Below are positions 9,014 through 18,545 of a stretch of DNA of 64,000 nt, in pieces. This DNA is from Firm-13 sp964617375 (lineage in GTDB: Bacteria > Bacillota > Clostridia > Saccharofermentanales > Saccharofermentanaceae): the NCBI GenBank assembly GCA_964617375.1, contig CAZTXQ010000004.1, positions 34,860-98,859 of the forward strand. Reading direction: 5' to 3'. The notes under the pieces were generated by a model, which did no database searches, was not told the DNA's origin, and worked only from the letters and a program-made list of their open reading frames with translations. The stretch's first letter is position 1; every line of letters starts with the position of its first letter. The position numbers were made by a program, and so were the translations under genes.

Positions 9014-12000
9014 TTATCGTTCCTTTTCCGCGAGTACCGCCGACATGATACCGACAAGTTCCTCCGCATGCGTATTGATGAAGTAATGCTCGGCTCCCGG
9101 TATGACATGAAGCTTCACATCCTCCGAATAGCTTAGCCAGTTTCTATAACGCGTCGCATAACGGCCGGTCACGCGATCTTGATCACCCGCTATAAAACAG
9201 ATCCCTGTCTTAAGGCGCGGCGAAGGACCTGTCCGGAGACCGTGCAGGTACCGGTAGAACAATCTTGCATCATGCCGGAAAGCTTTAATCACAAACGCCA
9301 GACTGTCCGCATCGTACGAGTTCTTCGGAAGGCCGATGCGCATCAGATAATCCAGGATCTGCTTGTCGGAGGAGAACATCCAGGGATCGAAGAATCCGCC
9401 GTAAATCCCGACATATCTCGGAGGGTAAGTACCGCCGGCAAAGATACCCGCGATCGCAATCCCGGCATTTTCGAGCAGATGCGCCAGTGCGAGCATCGGT
9501 GCGCATCCCACACAGTGCCCGTAGAGTACGACTTCCGGGGGATTCATCCGGACGATCTCATCAAAAATAAGCTGCGCGGTCGCTTCGGCTGTCAGGAATA
9601 CCGGATCGGCACCTGTATCATGGCCGGACAGGTTTACCGCATACAGGGAATACCCCGGCAATACGGGACGTGCCGCGTCGGACATATTCCGGTAAGAGAG
9701 AACGGTGCCTCCGCCGTAGGGGAAACAGATTACCGGGATTTTCCCCGTCCGGGTTCCGGATGAGAGTCTCACAAGAACCGGGTTCTCTTCCTCTTCCCCG
9801 CTGTCAATAAGCGCGGCCAGTTCGCGTATGGTAGGGTTCTTATACAGATCGACAAGCGTAGCCGCATATCCGTTATCGGGCAGTTTTGAGATGAATTTGA
9901 CCGCCTTTAAGGATTCGCCGCCGATCGCGAAAAAATCATCGTCGAGACCGATGTCCTCTGTCTCAAGAACCTCCGACCACAAGCTGTACAGCAATTTCTC
10001 GGTATCACTTTCCGGTGCGGAGTATTTTCGCTCGGGCCGAATCGCTTCTTCAAAACCGGGCAGCATCGCCTTGTCTATTTTGCCGTTCCGGTTCAGCGGG
10101 ATCTCCGGTATGCGAATAAAGTAGGCCGGAATCATATATGTGGGCAGGCTCACGGACAGGAAGCTTTTGAGCTCTTCGTATCCGATCCCTGTATCTGATG
10201 TGAAATACGCGTAAAGCTGCTTTTCGCCGTATCGATCGGCGCGCGGATATACAAAAACTTCACGTATTTTCGCGTGCTTCAGGAGTTCCGATTCAATTTC
10301 GCCAAGTTCGATTCTGTAACCCCGGATCTTAAGCTGATTGTCGATTCGGCCGAGATACTCAAGGTCACCCGATTCCAGAACTCTGGCCAGGTCACCCGAG
10401 CGGTACATCCGTTCTTTTTCGACAAACGGATTCGGACAGAATTTGACCTGCGTAAGCTCCGGATTATTGAGATATCCGCGGCCTAACCCCGCGCCGCTTA
10501 CACAGAGTTCTCCCGGCACTCCGACCGGGACGAGGTTCAACTCTTTGTCGACAACAAATGTCTTAAGAGTCGGGATCGGCACTCCGATGTTTCCGGTATT
10601 CGACAGAATTTCCCGGTCCCCGATTTCTTTAACGGTAACGTGAACCGTCGTCTCCGTAATGCCGTACATGTTGATCAGCCTGGTTTCCGGATATCGGTCG
10701 CGAAAAAGCTTAAGAAGTCTCGGGCGCAGGGCGTCGCCGCCAAAAATCACATACCGAAGCGAAAGTCCTGCGTCTTTTGAGGATTCTTCGTCGATCAGGT
10801 TGTAAAAGGCGGCCGGAGTCTGATTCAGGACCGTCACCTTCTCCCGTATCAGAAGATCAATAAACTCACGTGTGTCTCTCGTTTTTGTTTTTGGAACAAG
10901 GACAAGACGCCCGCCCCTTAAAAGTGCCCCGTACATCTCCCACACCGAGAAATCAAAACAGAACGAATGAAACATCGTCCATACGTCGTTCTCCGAAAAT
11001 TCGAACGGGAATCGGCTGTTAAACAGAAGTCTCACGACATTTCTGTGTTCGATCATGACACCTTTGGGTTTGCCGGTAGAGCCGGACGTATAGATGATAT
11101 AGGCCAGGTTGCCGGGGGCATGTTCTCCTCTTCTGACCGGCGATACCGGCGAATACACGGCTATATCCTCCGGACGGATGCACTCGGTGATCGGGAGAAA
11201 TCTCTCCGGAAACGGTCCGGCTGCCAGAAATGCCTTAGCACGGCTGTCTTCCAGAAGATAGGCCGTCCGTTCAACCGGCGCATCGGGATCAATCGGAAGA
11301 TACGCCGCGCCTGCTTTCAGAATTCCCAGAATTCCGACGATCATTTCAAAGGACGGTGCAAGGGATATCGCGACAATATCGTCCGCCTCCACGCCCCTGT
11401 CAAGCAGCATGCCGGCGAACGCATCCGATCTTTCGGCGAGTTCTCTGTAGGTCATGGAGCTCTCCCCCATGGTAAGCGCCGTTCTTTCCGGGTACGACGT
11501 AACGCATGCATCGAATATCGAATCAATCGTCTCATCGTCCGGGAAAGAAGCGTCCGTATCGGAAAAACCGGTTATCAGAGAAGCTTTCTCTTCCTGGGAC
11601 AGCAATGGGATTTTTCCGATCGCAATCTGATCGTCCGCCAGCACAGCGTGCAGAACATTCCGATAATGCGACAGAAAACGGTCTATCGTATTTTCCGAGA
11701 AGAGATCTGTGCTGTATTCCGCGCCGATCCGGATCCCGTCCGGCGTGACATCCGCTTCAAGGGTCAGATCGAATTTCGTCGTACCGGTATCGATTATTCC
11801 CGGCGCAAATTCAAGCTTATCCGCCTTCATAAGCGAGATGTCCATGTTCTGAAGAACGAAGCACGTATCAAACAGGGGATTCCGGCTTAAATCTCTGGTC
11901 GGATACACTTTCTCGACCAGACGTTCCACAGGATAATCCTGATTCTCGTAAGCTCCGATTAAGTCGGATCTCACTTCGTCAAGAAAAGCGGCAAACGTCT

Positions 12001-15000
12001 TATCCCATGCCGGATTACTCCGTACGGCAAGCGTGTTAACGAACATACCGATCAAATCAAGAGTGTCGGGATGCCGTCTTCCCACAATGGGGATACCGAC
12101 GACGATATCATCCTGTCCCGAATAGCGGGACAGAAGAACATGGAAAGCCGCATACAGCACCATAAAAATCGTCGCGCGCGCATGCGCCGCCATATCCTTT
12201 ATTCCGGATACAGTCTCCGGATTGAGACTTATCGACGTCCGCGAACCCCGGAAGGATTTCCGTGAAGGCCGCGCATGATCCGTCGGCAGATTAAGGACGG
12301 GCACTTCGCCTTTAAATCTCCCGAGCCAGTATTCCTCTTCCCGTTTCAGATCGCCGGCTGAGAGCCGCGCGTTCTGCCAGGCCGAATAATCCTTATATTG
12401 GTTTCTGATTTCGGGAAGCTCGCCTCCCGAATAGAGAGCCGCAAATTCACGCTCCAGAATATTCACCGACTCACCGTCGGAAATAATGTGGTGCATATCG
12501 ATAAGAAGGACGTGTCTCTCGGCTCCGAGTGTTATGAGTTCCGCGCGTAAAAGAGGCGCGGTCCCGAGATCGAACGGCCGGACAAATTCTTTCATTATGA
12601 ACGGTAATTCCTTCTCGTCCGCCTGACGTTCGGGAATACGGAATGCCGCCTGCGGGTTAACGATCTGCACGGGAACGCCGTCGATGAGCAAAAATGAAGT
12701 CCTCAGGGACTCGTGCCGGTCAATTATTTTCGCAAAGGCTTCGGAAAGTGCCGGAACAGACAGAGGTCCCTTGATTTCGACAGCCGCGGGGAGATTATAG
12801 TTAATTCCCTCACCGTCAATCTGCCTAAGGAGAAAGAGGCGTTTCTGAGACGGCGAAACATCATAGGAAGAGGCCTCGGGAACCGGCAGAATCGACTGTC
12901 TGCCCGGCACGCCCGTTTCATCTATTTTCTTGCCGATTTTTCGCACGGTTCTTAACTGAAAGATATCGCTGATTCCGATTTCCGCACCGAATCTTTTCTG
13001 AATCGCCACGGAAAGAGAGATCACTTTGAGCGAATCGCCTCCGAGATCAAAAAAGTCCTCGTCAACGCCGATCACCGATATTTCCAGAATCTTTGTCCAG
13101 ATCTCAAGAAGAACCGCTTCGGTTCCGGTTTCCGGTGCCGTAACCTGCGTTTTGACCGTATCTTCAAAACAGGGTTCGGGAAGTGCTTTCCGGTCCGCCT
13201 TTCCGTTTGGCGAAAGCGGGATATTTTTCATATACATAAAGATGGCCGGAACCATATAATCGGGAAGCCCGGATGACAGATGCGATTTTAAAGACGAAAC
13301 ATCCAGCTCTTTATCGGAAGTATAGTAGGCGCAAAGATACGTCGAATCCTTGTGCGATTTCGCCGTTACCACGCTGCTCAGAACTTTGGGATGTGCCGAC
13401 AGCCGGTTCTCGATTTCGCCGAGCTCGATCCGGAAACCGCGGATCTTAATCTGAAAATCAAGACGCCCGAGATACTCGATATCCCCTTTCGGATACCAGC
13501 GTGCCTTGTCACCCGTTTTGTACATGATTTGACCCGGAAAGAAAGGATCCGGAAGAAAACGTTCCGCCGTAAGCGTCGGATTATTGATATATCCGCGCGC
13601 GACGCAGATCCCGCTGATATAGAGTTCACCCGGAATCCCGACCGGCAGGAGCTTGTGGTTCTTGTCCAGGATATACAGGCGCACATTGTCAATCGGCCTT
13701 CCGATCGGAACATTTTTTAAGTTTACGCGCGGAGAACAGTCAAAGTACGACACATCCACGGCAGCCTCCGTCGGACCGTACAAGTTATACAGCTGCGCGC
13801 CGCATCGATCATACAAGTTCCGGTTGAAACGCTCCGTCTGACGGAGCGTCAGCGCCTCACCGCTCGCGAAAACCTGTTTCAGCGACATGAGCTTTCCGGT
13901 CATATCCTTCTCCGTGACATAATCCAGAAATGCGCCGAGCATGGAAGGCACAAAGTGCATCGTTGTCACCTTGTTCTTATCGATCGCATCCGCGATCACC
14001 TGAGGGTCTTTTTCACCGCCCGGCTCGAGCATCAGAACGCCGGACCCCGTGAAAGTCCACCAGAAAAGCTCCCATACGGATACATCAAAGGTGAACGGCG
14101 TTTTCTGCATAATCAGGTCTTCGGGATGAATGGGGTATTTTTTCTGCATCCAGTTGATGCGGTTGACGATGCTTCTGTGCCGGATCATAACGCCCTTGGG
14201 TTTGCCGGTTGATCCCGATGTATAAATCACATAGGCGAGATCGTCGGGTCCGCTCATGCATTCGGGATTTGAAATGTCTCCGCGATACAGTTCCGGATCT
14301 TCCAGATACAGAACTTCGGCTCCCGGATCGGCAAGCTTTGAGGAAAGTGCGGTCTGCGTAAGAAGAAGGGTCGCTCCGCTGTCCCCGATGATATAGCGAA
14401 TGCGATCTGCCGGATAATTCGGATCGATCGGAAGATACGCGCCGCCGGCTTTGAGGATAGCCTGAACCGCAATGATCATTTCAAAGGAACGGTAAACCGA
14501 GAGAGCGACAATTCGGTCTGGTCCGATGCCCTTTTCGATCAGACAGCGTGCCAGTTGATTTGACTTCTCGTTCAGCTCACGGTACGTCATCACGCGTCCG
14601 TTTGAGATTACCGCGCGCGCATCCGGGGTTTGGGAAGCCTGCTCATACAGGAATTCATGAAGTGTTTTCTCGTACGGATAATCAGCGGTCGTGCGGTTAA
14701 AATCGACAAGAATCTGCTGTTTCTCTTTCTCGGAAAGCATCTCCAGCCGCCCGATCGCTCTTTCCGGATTGTCGAGCGCATGCCAAAGGATATTGATCAC
14801 ATGCCGGTTGAGACTCTCTATCTCATTAATATGGTAAATTTCCGTCAGAAAATCGTAATTCAGTACAAAGCGGCCTTCGTCGTCGCGGTCATTCACATGA
14901 ATGATGAGAGACTCGACCTGTTGTCCCGTGAAATGCCAGCGGCTCTTGACTACCTCTCCGAATTGAGTCGATTCGAACTTCGAATTCTGATAATTCAGAA

Positions 15001-16039
15001 CAATATCATAGAGCCTGTGCGGGAGATTGTGATTTCTCTTCAAGTCTTTGAGAAGATAATTGTAAGGATACTTCTGATGGCGCAGAATATTCATATTCTC
15101 GCGGCTCATCATTTCGGAAAACTCCGAAAAGTTCTTGGCATCGATCATCCGGACGCGGACCGGCGCGGCAACACTGACGAACATACCGGATGTCTCTTTC
15201 TCGCGTGCATTGATCCGGTTCAGGATCGTAGTCCCGAGAATAATGTCGTCATTTCCCGTTACTCGATGAATATATATGCAAAGTGCCGCCATAAAAAGAG
15301 TAAACGGAGATTTATTATTTCGCGAGCAGTAGTCACGTATCTTATCCGACAAGACCTGGGGAATGATAAAGGACTTTCGCGCCGACATAATGCTCTCCGT
15401 CGTAAGCGCCTGAGGTTTCAGGACGGTCGGCTCCGGAAAGGAAGCAAATTTCCCGTTCCAGTATTCCCGGTCTTTCAAGAATCGCTCCGAGGACTCATAG
15501 GCCATCTCGTTTTTTAAGTGCTCGAAAAAAGACGGCTTCGGCGCATCTTCATACGGAAGATTCCTGCGCAGCGCGGCATAATAGGCGGTTATCTGATTCC
15601 CTATTACGGACATATTCCAGGCATCCGAGATAATATGGTGCAGCTTGACGAGCACCCCGCCGTTACTGTCGTCAATTTTAATCACAGTAAAAGAGAACAA
15701 ATCCGAATCATACAAAGGAAAAGGCCGCTGCGTTTCCTTGACATCCCATGCGTACAGGGATTCAAGACCAGTCGTACTAAAATCAAAATAATCCAATTCC
15801 TTCTCTTCGAACGAAGATGCATACTGCAGGGGTTCTCCATTTTCCTCATGAATCCGTATACGAAGACCTTCGTTGTTCTTGATAACAAGTATGACGGCCT
15901 TCCGCAAGGCATCATAATCAATCGTTCCCACGTAACGAATGGTTCCGGATATAATGTTCATATACGTTCCGGGATACTTCTGCTCAAGATACCAGATCGA
16001 CTTCTGCGGCTGCGATAACTCGTAAAAAACCTTATCCAT
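9014..16039 (-). CDS. Two-module NRPS, C-A(Ser)-T-C-A(Thr)-T-TE with Cys thioesterase
   Basis: Nonribosomal peptide synthetase, 2341 residues from the ATG at 16039, which has AGGGA upstream and overlaps the phosphopantetheinyl transferase stop; an in-frame ATG at 16066 is less likely. Domains: C about 1-440 (HHIISDA near 133), A 455-955 (YTSGSTGKPKG near 606), T (GGDSLK near 998), C 1055-1490 (HHIISDG near 1182), A 1500-2000 (YTSGSTG near 1650), T (GGESLK near 2038), TE 2095-2341. Aligning by eye to GrsA gives the ten-residue codes DVWHFSLVDK (serine, as in EntF) and DFWNIGMVHK (threonine). A C domain at the very start suggests N-acylation of Ser. The TE has GHCVG, a Cys in place of the nucleophilic Ser, with Asp (AGDQD) and His (GAEHYF) in place. 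No epimerase or MbtH is visible. Confidence 0.95.
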   Translation of the reverse strand: MDKVFYELSQPQKSIWYLEQKYPGTYMNIISGTIRYVGTIDYDALRKAVILVIKNNEGLRIRIHEENGEPLQYASSFEEKELDYFDFSTTGLESLYAWDVKETQRPFPLYDSDLFSFTVIKIDDSNGGVLVKLHHIISDAWNMSVIGNQITAYYAALRRNLPYEDAPKPSFFEHLKNEMAYESSERFLKDREYWNGKFASFPEPTVLKPQALTTESIMSARKSFIIPQVLSDKIRDYCSRNNKSPFTLFMAALCIYIHRVTGNDDIILGTTILNRINAREKETSGMFVSVAAPVRVRMIDAKNFSEFSEMMSRENMNILRHQKYPYNYLLKDLKRNHNLPHRLYDIVLNYQNSKFESTQFGEVVKSRWHFTGQQVESLIIHVNDRDDEGRFVLNYDFLTEIYHINEIESLNRHVINILWHALDNPERAIGRLEMLSEKEKQQILVDFNRTTADYPYEKTLHEFLYEQASQTPDARAVISNGRVMTYRELNEKSNQLARCLIEKGIGPDRIVALSVYRSFEMIIAVQAILKAGGAYLPIDPNYPADRIRYIIGDSGATLLLTQTALSSKLADPGAEVLYLEDPELYRGDISNPECMSGPDDLAYVIYTSGSTGKPKGVMIRHRSIVNRINWMQKKYPIHPEDLIMQKTPFTFDVSVWELFWWTFTGSGVLMLEPGGEKDPQVIADAIDKNKVTTMHFVPSMLGAFLDYVTEKDMTGKLMSLKQVFASGEALTLRQTERFNRNLYDRCGAQLYNLYGPTEAAVDVSYFDCSPRVNLKNVPIGRPIDNVRLYILDKNHKLLPVGIPGELYISGICVARGYINNPTLTAERFLPDPFFPGQIMYKTGDKARWYPKGDIEYLGRLDFQIKIRGFRIELGEIENRLSAHPKVLSSVVTAKSHKDSTYLCAYYTSDKELDVSSLKSHLSSGLPDYMVPAIFMYMKNIPLSPNGKADRKALPEPCFEDTVKTQVTAPETGTEAVLLEIWTKILEISVIGVDEDFFDLGGDSLKVISLSVAIQKRFGAEIGISDIFQLRTVRKIGKKIDETGVPGRQSILPVPEASSYDVSPSQKRLFLLRQIDGEGINYNLPAAVEIKGPLSVPALSEAFAKIIDRHESLRTSFLLIDGVPVQIVNPQAAFRIPERQADEKELPFIMKEFVRPFDLGTAPLLRAELITLGAERHVLLIDMHHIISDGESVNILEREFAALYSGGELPEIRNQYKDYSAWQNARLSAGDLKREEEYWLGRFKGEVPVLNLPTDHARPSRKSFRGSRTSISLNPETVSGIKDMAAHARATIFMVLYAAFHVLLSRYSGQDDIVVGIPIVGRRHPDTLDLIGMFVNTLAVRSNPAWDKTFAAFLDEVRSDLIGAYENQDYPVERLVEKVYPTRDLSRNPLFDTCFVLQNMDISLMKADKLEFAPGIIDTGTTKFDLTLEADVTPDGIRIGAEYSTDLFSENTIDRFLSHYRNVLHAVLADDQIAIGKIPLLSQEEKASLITGFSDTDASFPDDETIDSIFDACVTSYPERTALTMGESSMTYRELAERSDAFAGMLLDRGVEADDIVAISLAPSFEMIVGILGILKAGAAYLPIDPDAPVERTAYLLEDSRAKAFLAAGPFPERFLPITECIRPEDIAVYSPVSPVRRGEHAPGNLAYIIYTSGSTGKPKGVMIEHRNVVRLLFNSRFPFEFSENDVWTMFHSFCFDFSVWEMYGALLRGGRLVLVPKTKTRDTREFIDLLIREKVTVLNQTPAAFYNLIDEESSKDAGLSLRYVIFGGDALRPRLLKLFRDRYPETRLINMYGITETTVHVTVKEIGDREILSNTGNIGVPIPTLKTFVVDKELNLVPVGVPGELCVSGAGLGRGYLNNPELTQVKFCPNPFVEKERMYRSGDLARVLESGDLEYLGRIDNQLKIRGYRIELGEIESELLKHAKIREVFVYPRADRYGEKQLYAYFTSDTGIGYEELKSFLSVSLPTYMIPAYFIRIPEIPLNRNGKIDKAMLPGFEEAIRPERKYSAPESDTEKLLYSLWSEVLETEDIGLDDDFFAIGGESLKAVKFISKLPDNGYAATLVDLYKNPTIRELAALIDSGEEEENPVLVRLSSGTRTGKIPVICFPYGGGTVLSYRNMSDAARPVLPGYSLYAVNLSGHDTGADPVFLTAEATAQLIFDEIVRMNPPEVVLYGHCVGCAPMLALAHLLENAGIAIAGIFAGGTYPPRYVGIYGGFFDPWMFSSDKQILDYLMRIGLPKNSYDADSLAFVIKAFRHDARLFYRYLHGLRTGPSPRLKTGICFIAGDQDRVTGRYATRYRNWLSYSEDVKLHVIPGAEHYFINTHAEELVGIMSAVLAEKER

Positions 16040-16703
16040 ATACTCTTGTTTCCCTTCGAAAGGCATTTTCTAAAAAAGAGTCTTCGCTGACCGTCGTAAG
16101 ATGTCTGATTTCGTCCGCATTTTCCGAACAGCAACTGATGAAATAATCTCCCTCTCTTATCGTCTGCAGCATGCCTTTAATATCCGGTTTAAAGATACCC
16201 GGGTCCGCCAGAACCTCCGCCCATCCCTTCCCAAGCCATTTCAGGTAGGCTTCCTTCCGGGTCCAGATCTCAAAGAAGCGGGCACGCGTGTCACCCTCTC
16301 CGGTAAAGACATAGTTATACTCGCGGTCCGTAAAAACTTTACGGGCGATATCTTTATCCGGGGGGCCGGTCTTCTCGACATCCACGCCGACATCCCTGTC
16401 GCCGAATGCGACAGCAATCGCGCTTCTTGTATGAGACACACTAAAATACAGAGAAGGCTGGTATTGCAAGAACGGCTTGCCGTATGAATTCCGTATGAAT
16501 ATTAAATCCCGATTCTGAATAGACAATTTCTCGCACAGCAGATGCCGGAGAAATATGTCCGAATATAGAAGGAGCTTCCGGTCTATATCGGCGCGCATCG
16601 ATTCAATCTGCTTTATTCTCCGTTCGGGAAGAAGCGGCAGAAAATGTTCGGTGACTTCGGGGTCATAACGACAGCTCGTTTCCAAAAAATACAAATGAAT
16701 CAT
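16032..16703 (-). CDS. Sfp-type 4'-phosphopantetheinyl transferase
   Basis: 223-residue Sfp-family enzyme that attaches phosphopantetheine to carrier-protein serines, here surely the two T domains of the NRPS whose start overlaps its stop by 8 bases. Motifs: IAVAFGDRDVGVDVE (Mg-binding Asp-Val-Glu) and FFEIWTRKEAYLKWLGKG. The overlap indicates co-transcription and translational coupling. No good ribosome binding site precedes the ATG, and I could not place a convincing promoter in the AT-rich 16704-16900 stretch upstream. Confidence 0.93.
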   Translation of the reverse strand: MIHLYFLETSCRYDPEVTEHFLPLLPERRIKQIESMRADIDRKLLLYSDIFLRHLLCEKLSIQNRDLIFIRNSYGKPFLQYQPSLYFSVSHTRSAIAVAFGDRDVGVDVEKTGPPDKDIARKVFTDREYNYVFTGEGDTRARFFEIWTRKEAYLKWLGKGWAEVLADPGIFKPDIKGMLQTIREGDYFISCCSENADEIRHLTTVSEDSFLENAFRRETRVYG

Positions 16704-16907
16704 AAACGGTTACCACGCTTTTCTTACCATAGATCTTAAGAAAGCTAAACCGGTCAAAATTAAACCTATATAATTATTACATGTTGATAAAAATTTGAAA
16801 AGAGTTTACATACAAGTTTTCTTACAAAAGTAGATATAGATTGATTAATTGAAATGAGAAGTCCCCCTTTTTTGGCGAATCGGGGGTGAAATCCGCCTTG
16901 TCCCATT

Positions 16908-17783
16908 TTAAGGCCAGTATACCTGCTCCACACCGGTGATGACATTGCCGGTTACCGTGCAGTAGTAGAAGTACGAAGAGTAGGTAACCAGTTCAGGGTG
17001 AGCATTATATATCGAACAGAATTGATCATAATGAAAAGGAATGGATAAGGCGTCGTTGATAGCGCTTCCGTCTAAGTTGCACATCATTTTAATCGTCACG
17101 ATACTCATATTGGCAGAACGAAGCTGTGGATTAATGTTCTTATAGACAAATTCACTGTCCGCAAAATTGTTGACTATATCCTCGGCTTCTGTACGGGTAT
17201 AACCTTCCTGGTCGACAAGCCAGTCAATCGCATCCTCGCCTCGCAGCATATCGAAATAATCAAACGAAGCGACCCCGGTTGACGGATCAAAGGCCGTCAT
17301 GATCGCATAACTCGAATACATGTTGGCTGTATTGACCGGTGCCGTCGATGATACGGTCCCGGCGGGCGTAATGATTGCGGTCGTCGCAGGACCCGTCGTT
17401 GCGGCGCCGGTATCTGTTCCTTCCGCCGCAGTTCCCGCTATAGATGTTTCATATAAAGCCGAGTCCGATGCGCCGGCTGTGGTTGCCGTTGTTGTCCGGT
17501 TGCCGAACAGATTCGAGAGCCAGGAATCAATATTGTTTCCCCCGCCGGACGACGATTCGGACGCTCTTGATTCTGTCTCGTCTGCACTGGCCGTCTCTTC
17601 ACGGGATGGTTCATTCGAGTGATCCGAACGGCCGGTTTTTAAGGACAGAAATCCGAAAAGCAAACCGCCGGCAAAGAGTAAAATCACTGCGAGCAGCAGC
17701 GCCGAGGCGATAATCAGTATTTTTTCGAGTGTTGTACGACCGGCTCTTTTCCTAAAAACCCGCATTTTCTCATAATCAAACAT
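16908..17783 (-). CDS. Membrane-anchored protein with Ser/Thr-rich linker, unknown function
   Basis: 291 residues. A basic N-terminus is followed by one hydrophobic segment (about 22-48), then an acidic and Ser/Thr/Ala/Gly-rich stretch (about 55-150) that looks like a cell-wall-spanning linker, then a folded C-terminal domain of about 130 residues with two Cys (near 232 and 254) that I do not recognise. Topology suggests an extracellular domain held by an N-terminal anchor. AGAGG precedes the ATG. It sits alone between the NRPS operon and the riboswitch-controlled surface protein, on the NRPS strand. Confidence 0.75.
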   Translation of the reverse strand: MFDYEKMRVFRKRAGRTTLEKILIIASALLLAVILLFAGGLLFGFLSLKTGRSDHSNEPSREETASADETESRASESSSGGGNNIDSWLSNLFGNRTTTATTAGASDSALYETSIAGTAAEGTDTGAATTGPATTAIITPAGTVSSTAPVNTANMYSSYAIMTAFDPSTGVASFDYFDMLRGEDAIDWLVDQEGYTRTEAEDIVNNFADSEFVYKNINPQLRSANMSIVTIKMMCNLDGSAINDALSIPFHYDQFCSIYNAHPELVTYSSYFYYCTVTGNVITGVEQVYWP

Positions 17784-17842
17784 TCTATCGTACCTCTTTT
17801 TCAGAAATCAAAGAGTTCCTATGCTTAGCCGTTTATGAGCTA

Positions 17843-17871
17843 ATGTTAAACTTGAATGATTGGAATATCAA
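17843..17871 (-). promoter_or_regulatory. Putative promoter of the anchored orphan gene
   Basis: On the minus strand TTGATA, a 17-base spacer and TAACAT lie about 60 bases before the ATG at 17783. Moderate match to the housekeeping consensus (5/6 and 4/6). Confidence 0.4.
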
Positions 17872-18138
17872 TAATTATTTATATACAAAATGTATATCAG
17901 TAAGGCGATGCTAAAGAGGACAGCGTTCCGTTCATTGAGAAAGGAGAATCCGATGCGCTCGTAAAATGTGTAATCCGATTCGAATGTTCGGGCGTAACCC
18001 CTGAATCTTATTGTGGCATTCACCCGCCGTATTTCGGTCATAATTTCTTAGCACACCTGGTTGACCAGTCCTTTTGATAGCAACCATATCAATGTATGAC
18101 TATTTGCTATAAATTCTTCTAAAAATGATGAAATCATC
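17872..18138. other. AT-rich intergenic stretch
   Basis: No coding potential, tRNA or convincing secondary structure was seen here. It separates the divergent orphan gene (minus) from the riboswitch-controlled surface protein (plus). Confidence 0.5.
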
Positions 18139-18167
18139 TTGCTGTATTGTTACGTTTGTGCTAAAAT
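18139..18167 (+). promoter_or_regulatory. Putative promoter of the riboswitch-surface protein transcript
   Basis: TTGCTG, 17-base spacer, TAAAAT. The -10 matches 5/6; the -35 is weak. It would start a transcript near 18174, giving a leader of about 370 bases that includes the c-di-GMP-I aptamer. Confidence 0.45.
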
Positions 18168-18299
18168 TATGTCAAATAAAAATGATATATGTGAATTTTT
18201 ACGATAGTTTCTATGTTGGTACGCGCTGATTTCAGAAGCTTGGCCTGATTTTTATCTTCCGGCAAGAGATGTACGCATAATCCCGCGTTAGCCGAAAGA

Positions 18300-18385
18300 C
18301 TTTTTGAAAAGGGCAACCTGCACCAAAGTGCAGAAACGCAAAGTCTGGAATCTAAAGGTTCTCCCATGATTGTCCGACTGCCGAT
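18300..18385 (+). ncRNA. c-di-GMP-I (GEMM-I) riboswitch aptamer
   Basis: The core of the GEMM-I class is recognisable: GGGCAACC opens the first hairpin (CTGCAC-CAAA-GTGCAG), followed directly by AAACGCAAAG, the conserved joining strand, then a second stem (TCTGG-AATCTAA ... CCCA) and a 3' segment ending CGACTGCCG where the class has a G/C-rich return strand. The AATCTAA matches the family's conserved CTAA bulge region. It lies about 160 bases before the start of the surface repeat protein. No intrinsic terminator follows it, so control may act on translation or stability. Exact ends are approximate. Confidence 0.8.
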
Positions 18386-18498
18386 TAGTATTTCGATTCA
18401 TGACGATATTCATGACCGTCTCTGATATCTGTCGCAATTTCATATGCCCCGATATTAAGACGGCCGGTGTGCGCACCCGTCTCTGCCGACGATTCGCC

Positions 18499-18518
18499 GC
18501 AAATGCACTCGCATTTGC
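18499..18518 (+). promoter_or_regulatory. Stem-loop directly upstream of ribosome binding site
   Basis: Perfect arms GCAAATGC and GCATTTGC around a 4-base loop, 16 bases before the GGAGG at 18535. It has no T-run. Being between the c-di-GMP aptamer and the start codon it may be part of the expression platform. Confidence 0.45.
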
Positions 18519-18545
18519 CGGAGAACGGATGAGTGGAGGTATCAA

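Noticed and set aside
10967..11890. Long plus-strand open frames opposite the NRPS
   Set aside because: They are shadows of the high-GC coding strand, with no recognisable domains and no start signals.
16861..16905. Terminator between PPTase promoter region and the anchored orphan gene
   Set aside because: A CCCCC/GGGGG stem exists but is not followed by T on either strand.
18167..18545. Small minus-strand reading frames over the riboswitch region
   Set aside because: They are antisense to the aptamer and leader, have no ribosome binding sites and resemble no protein.
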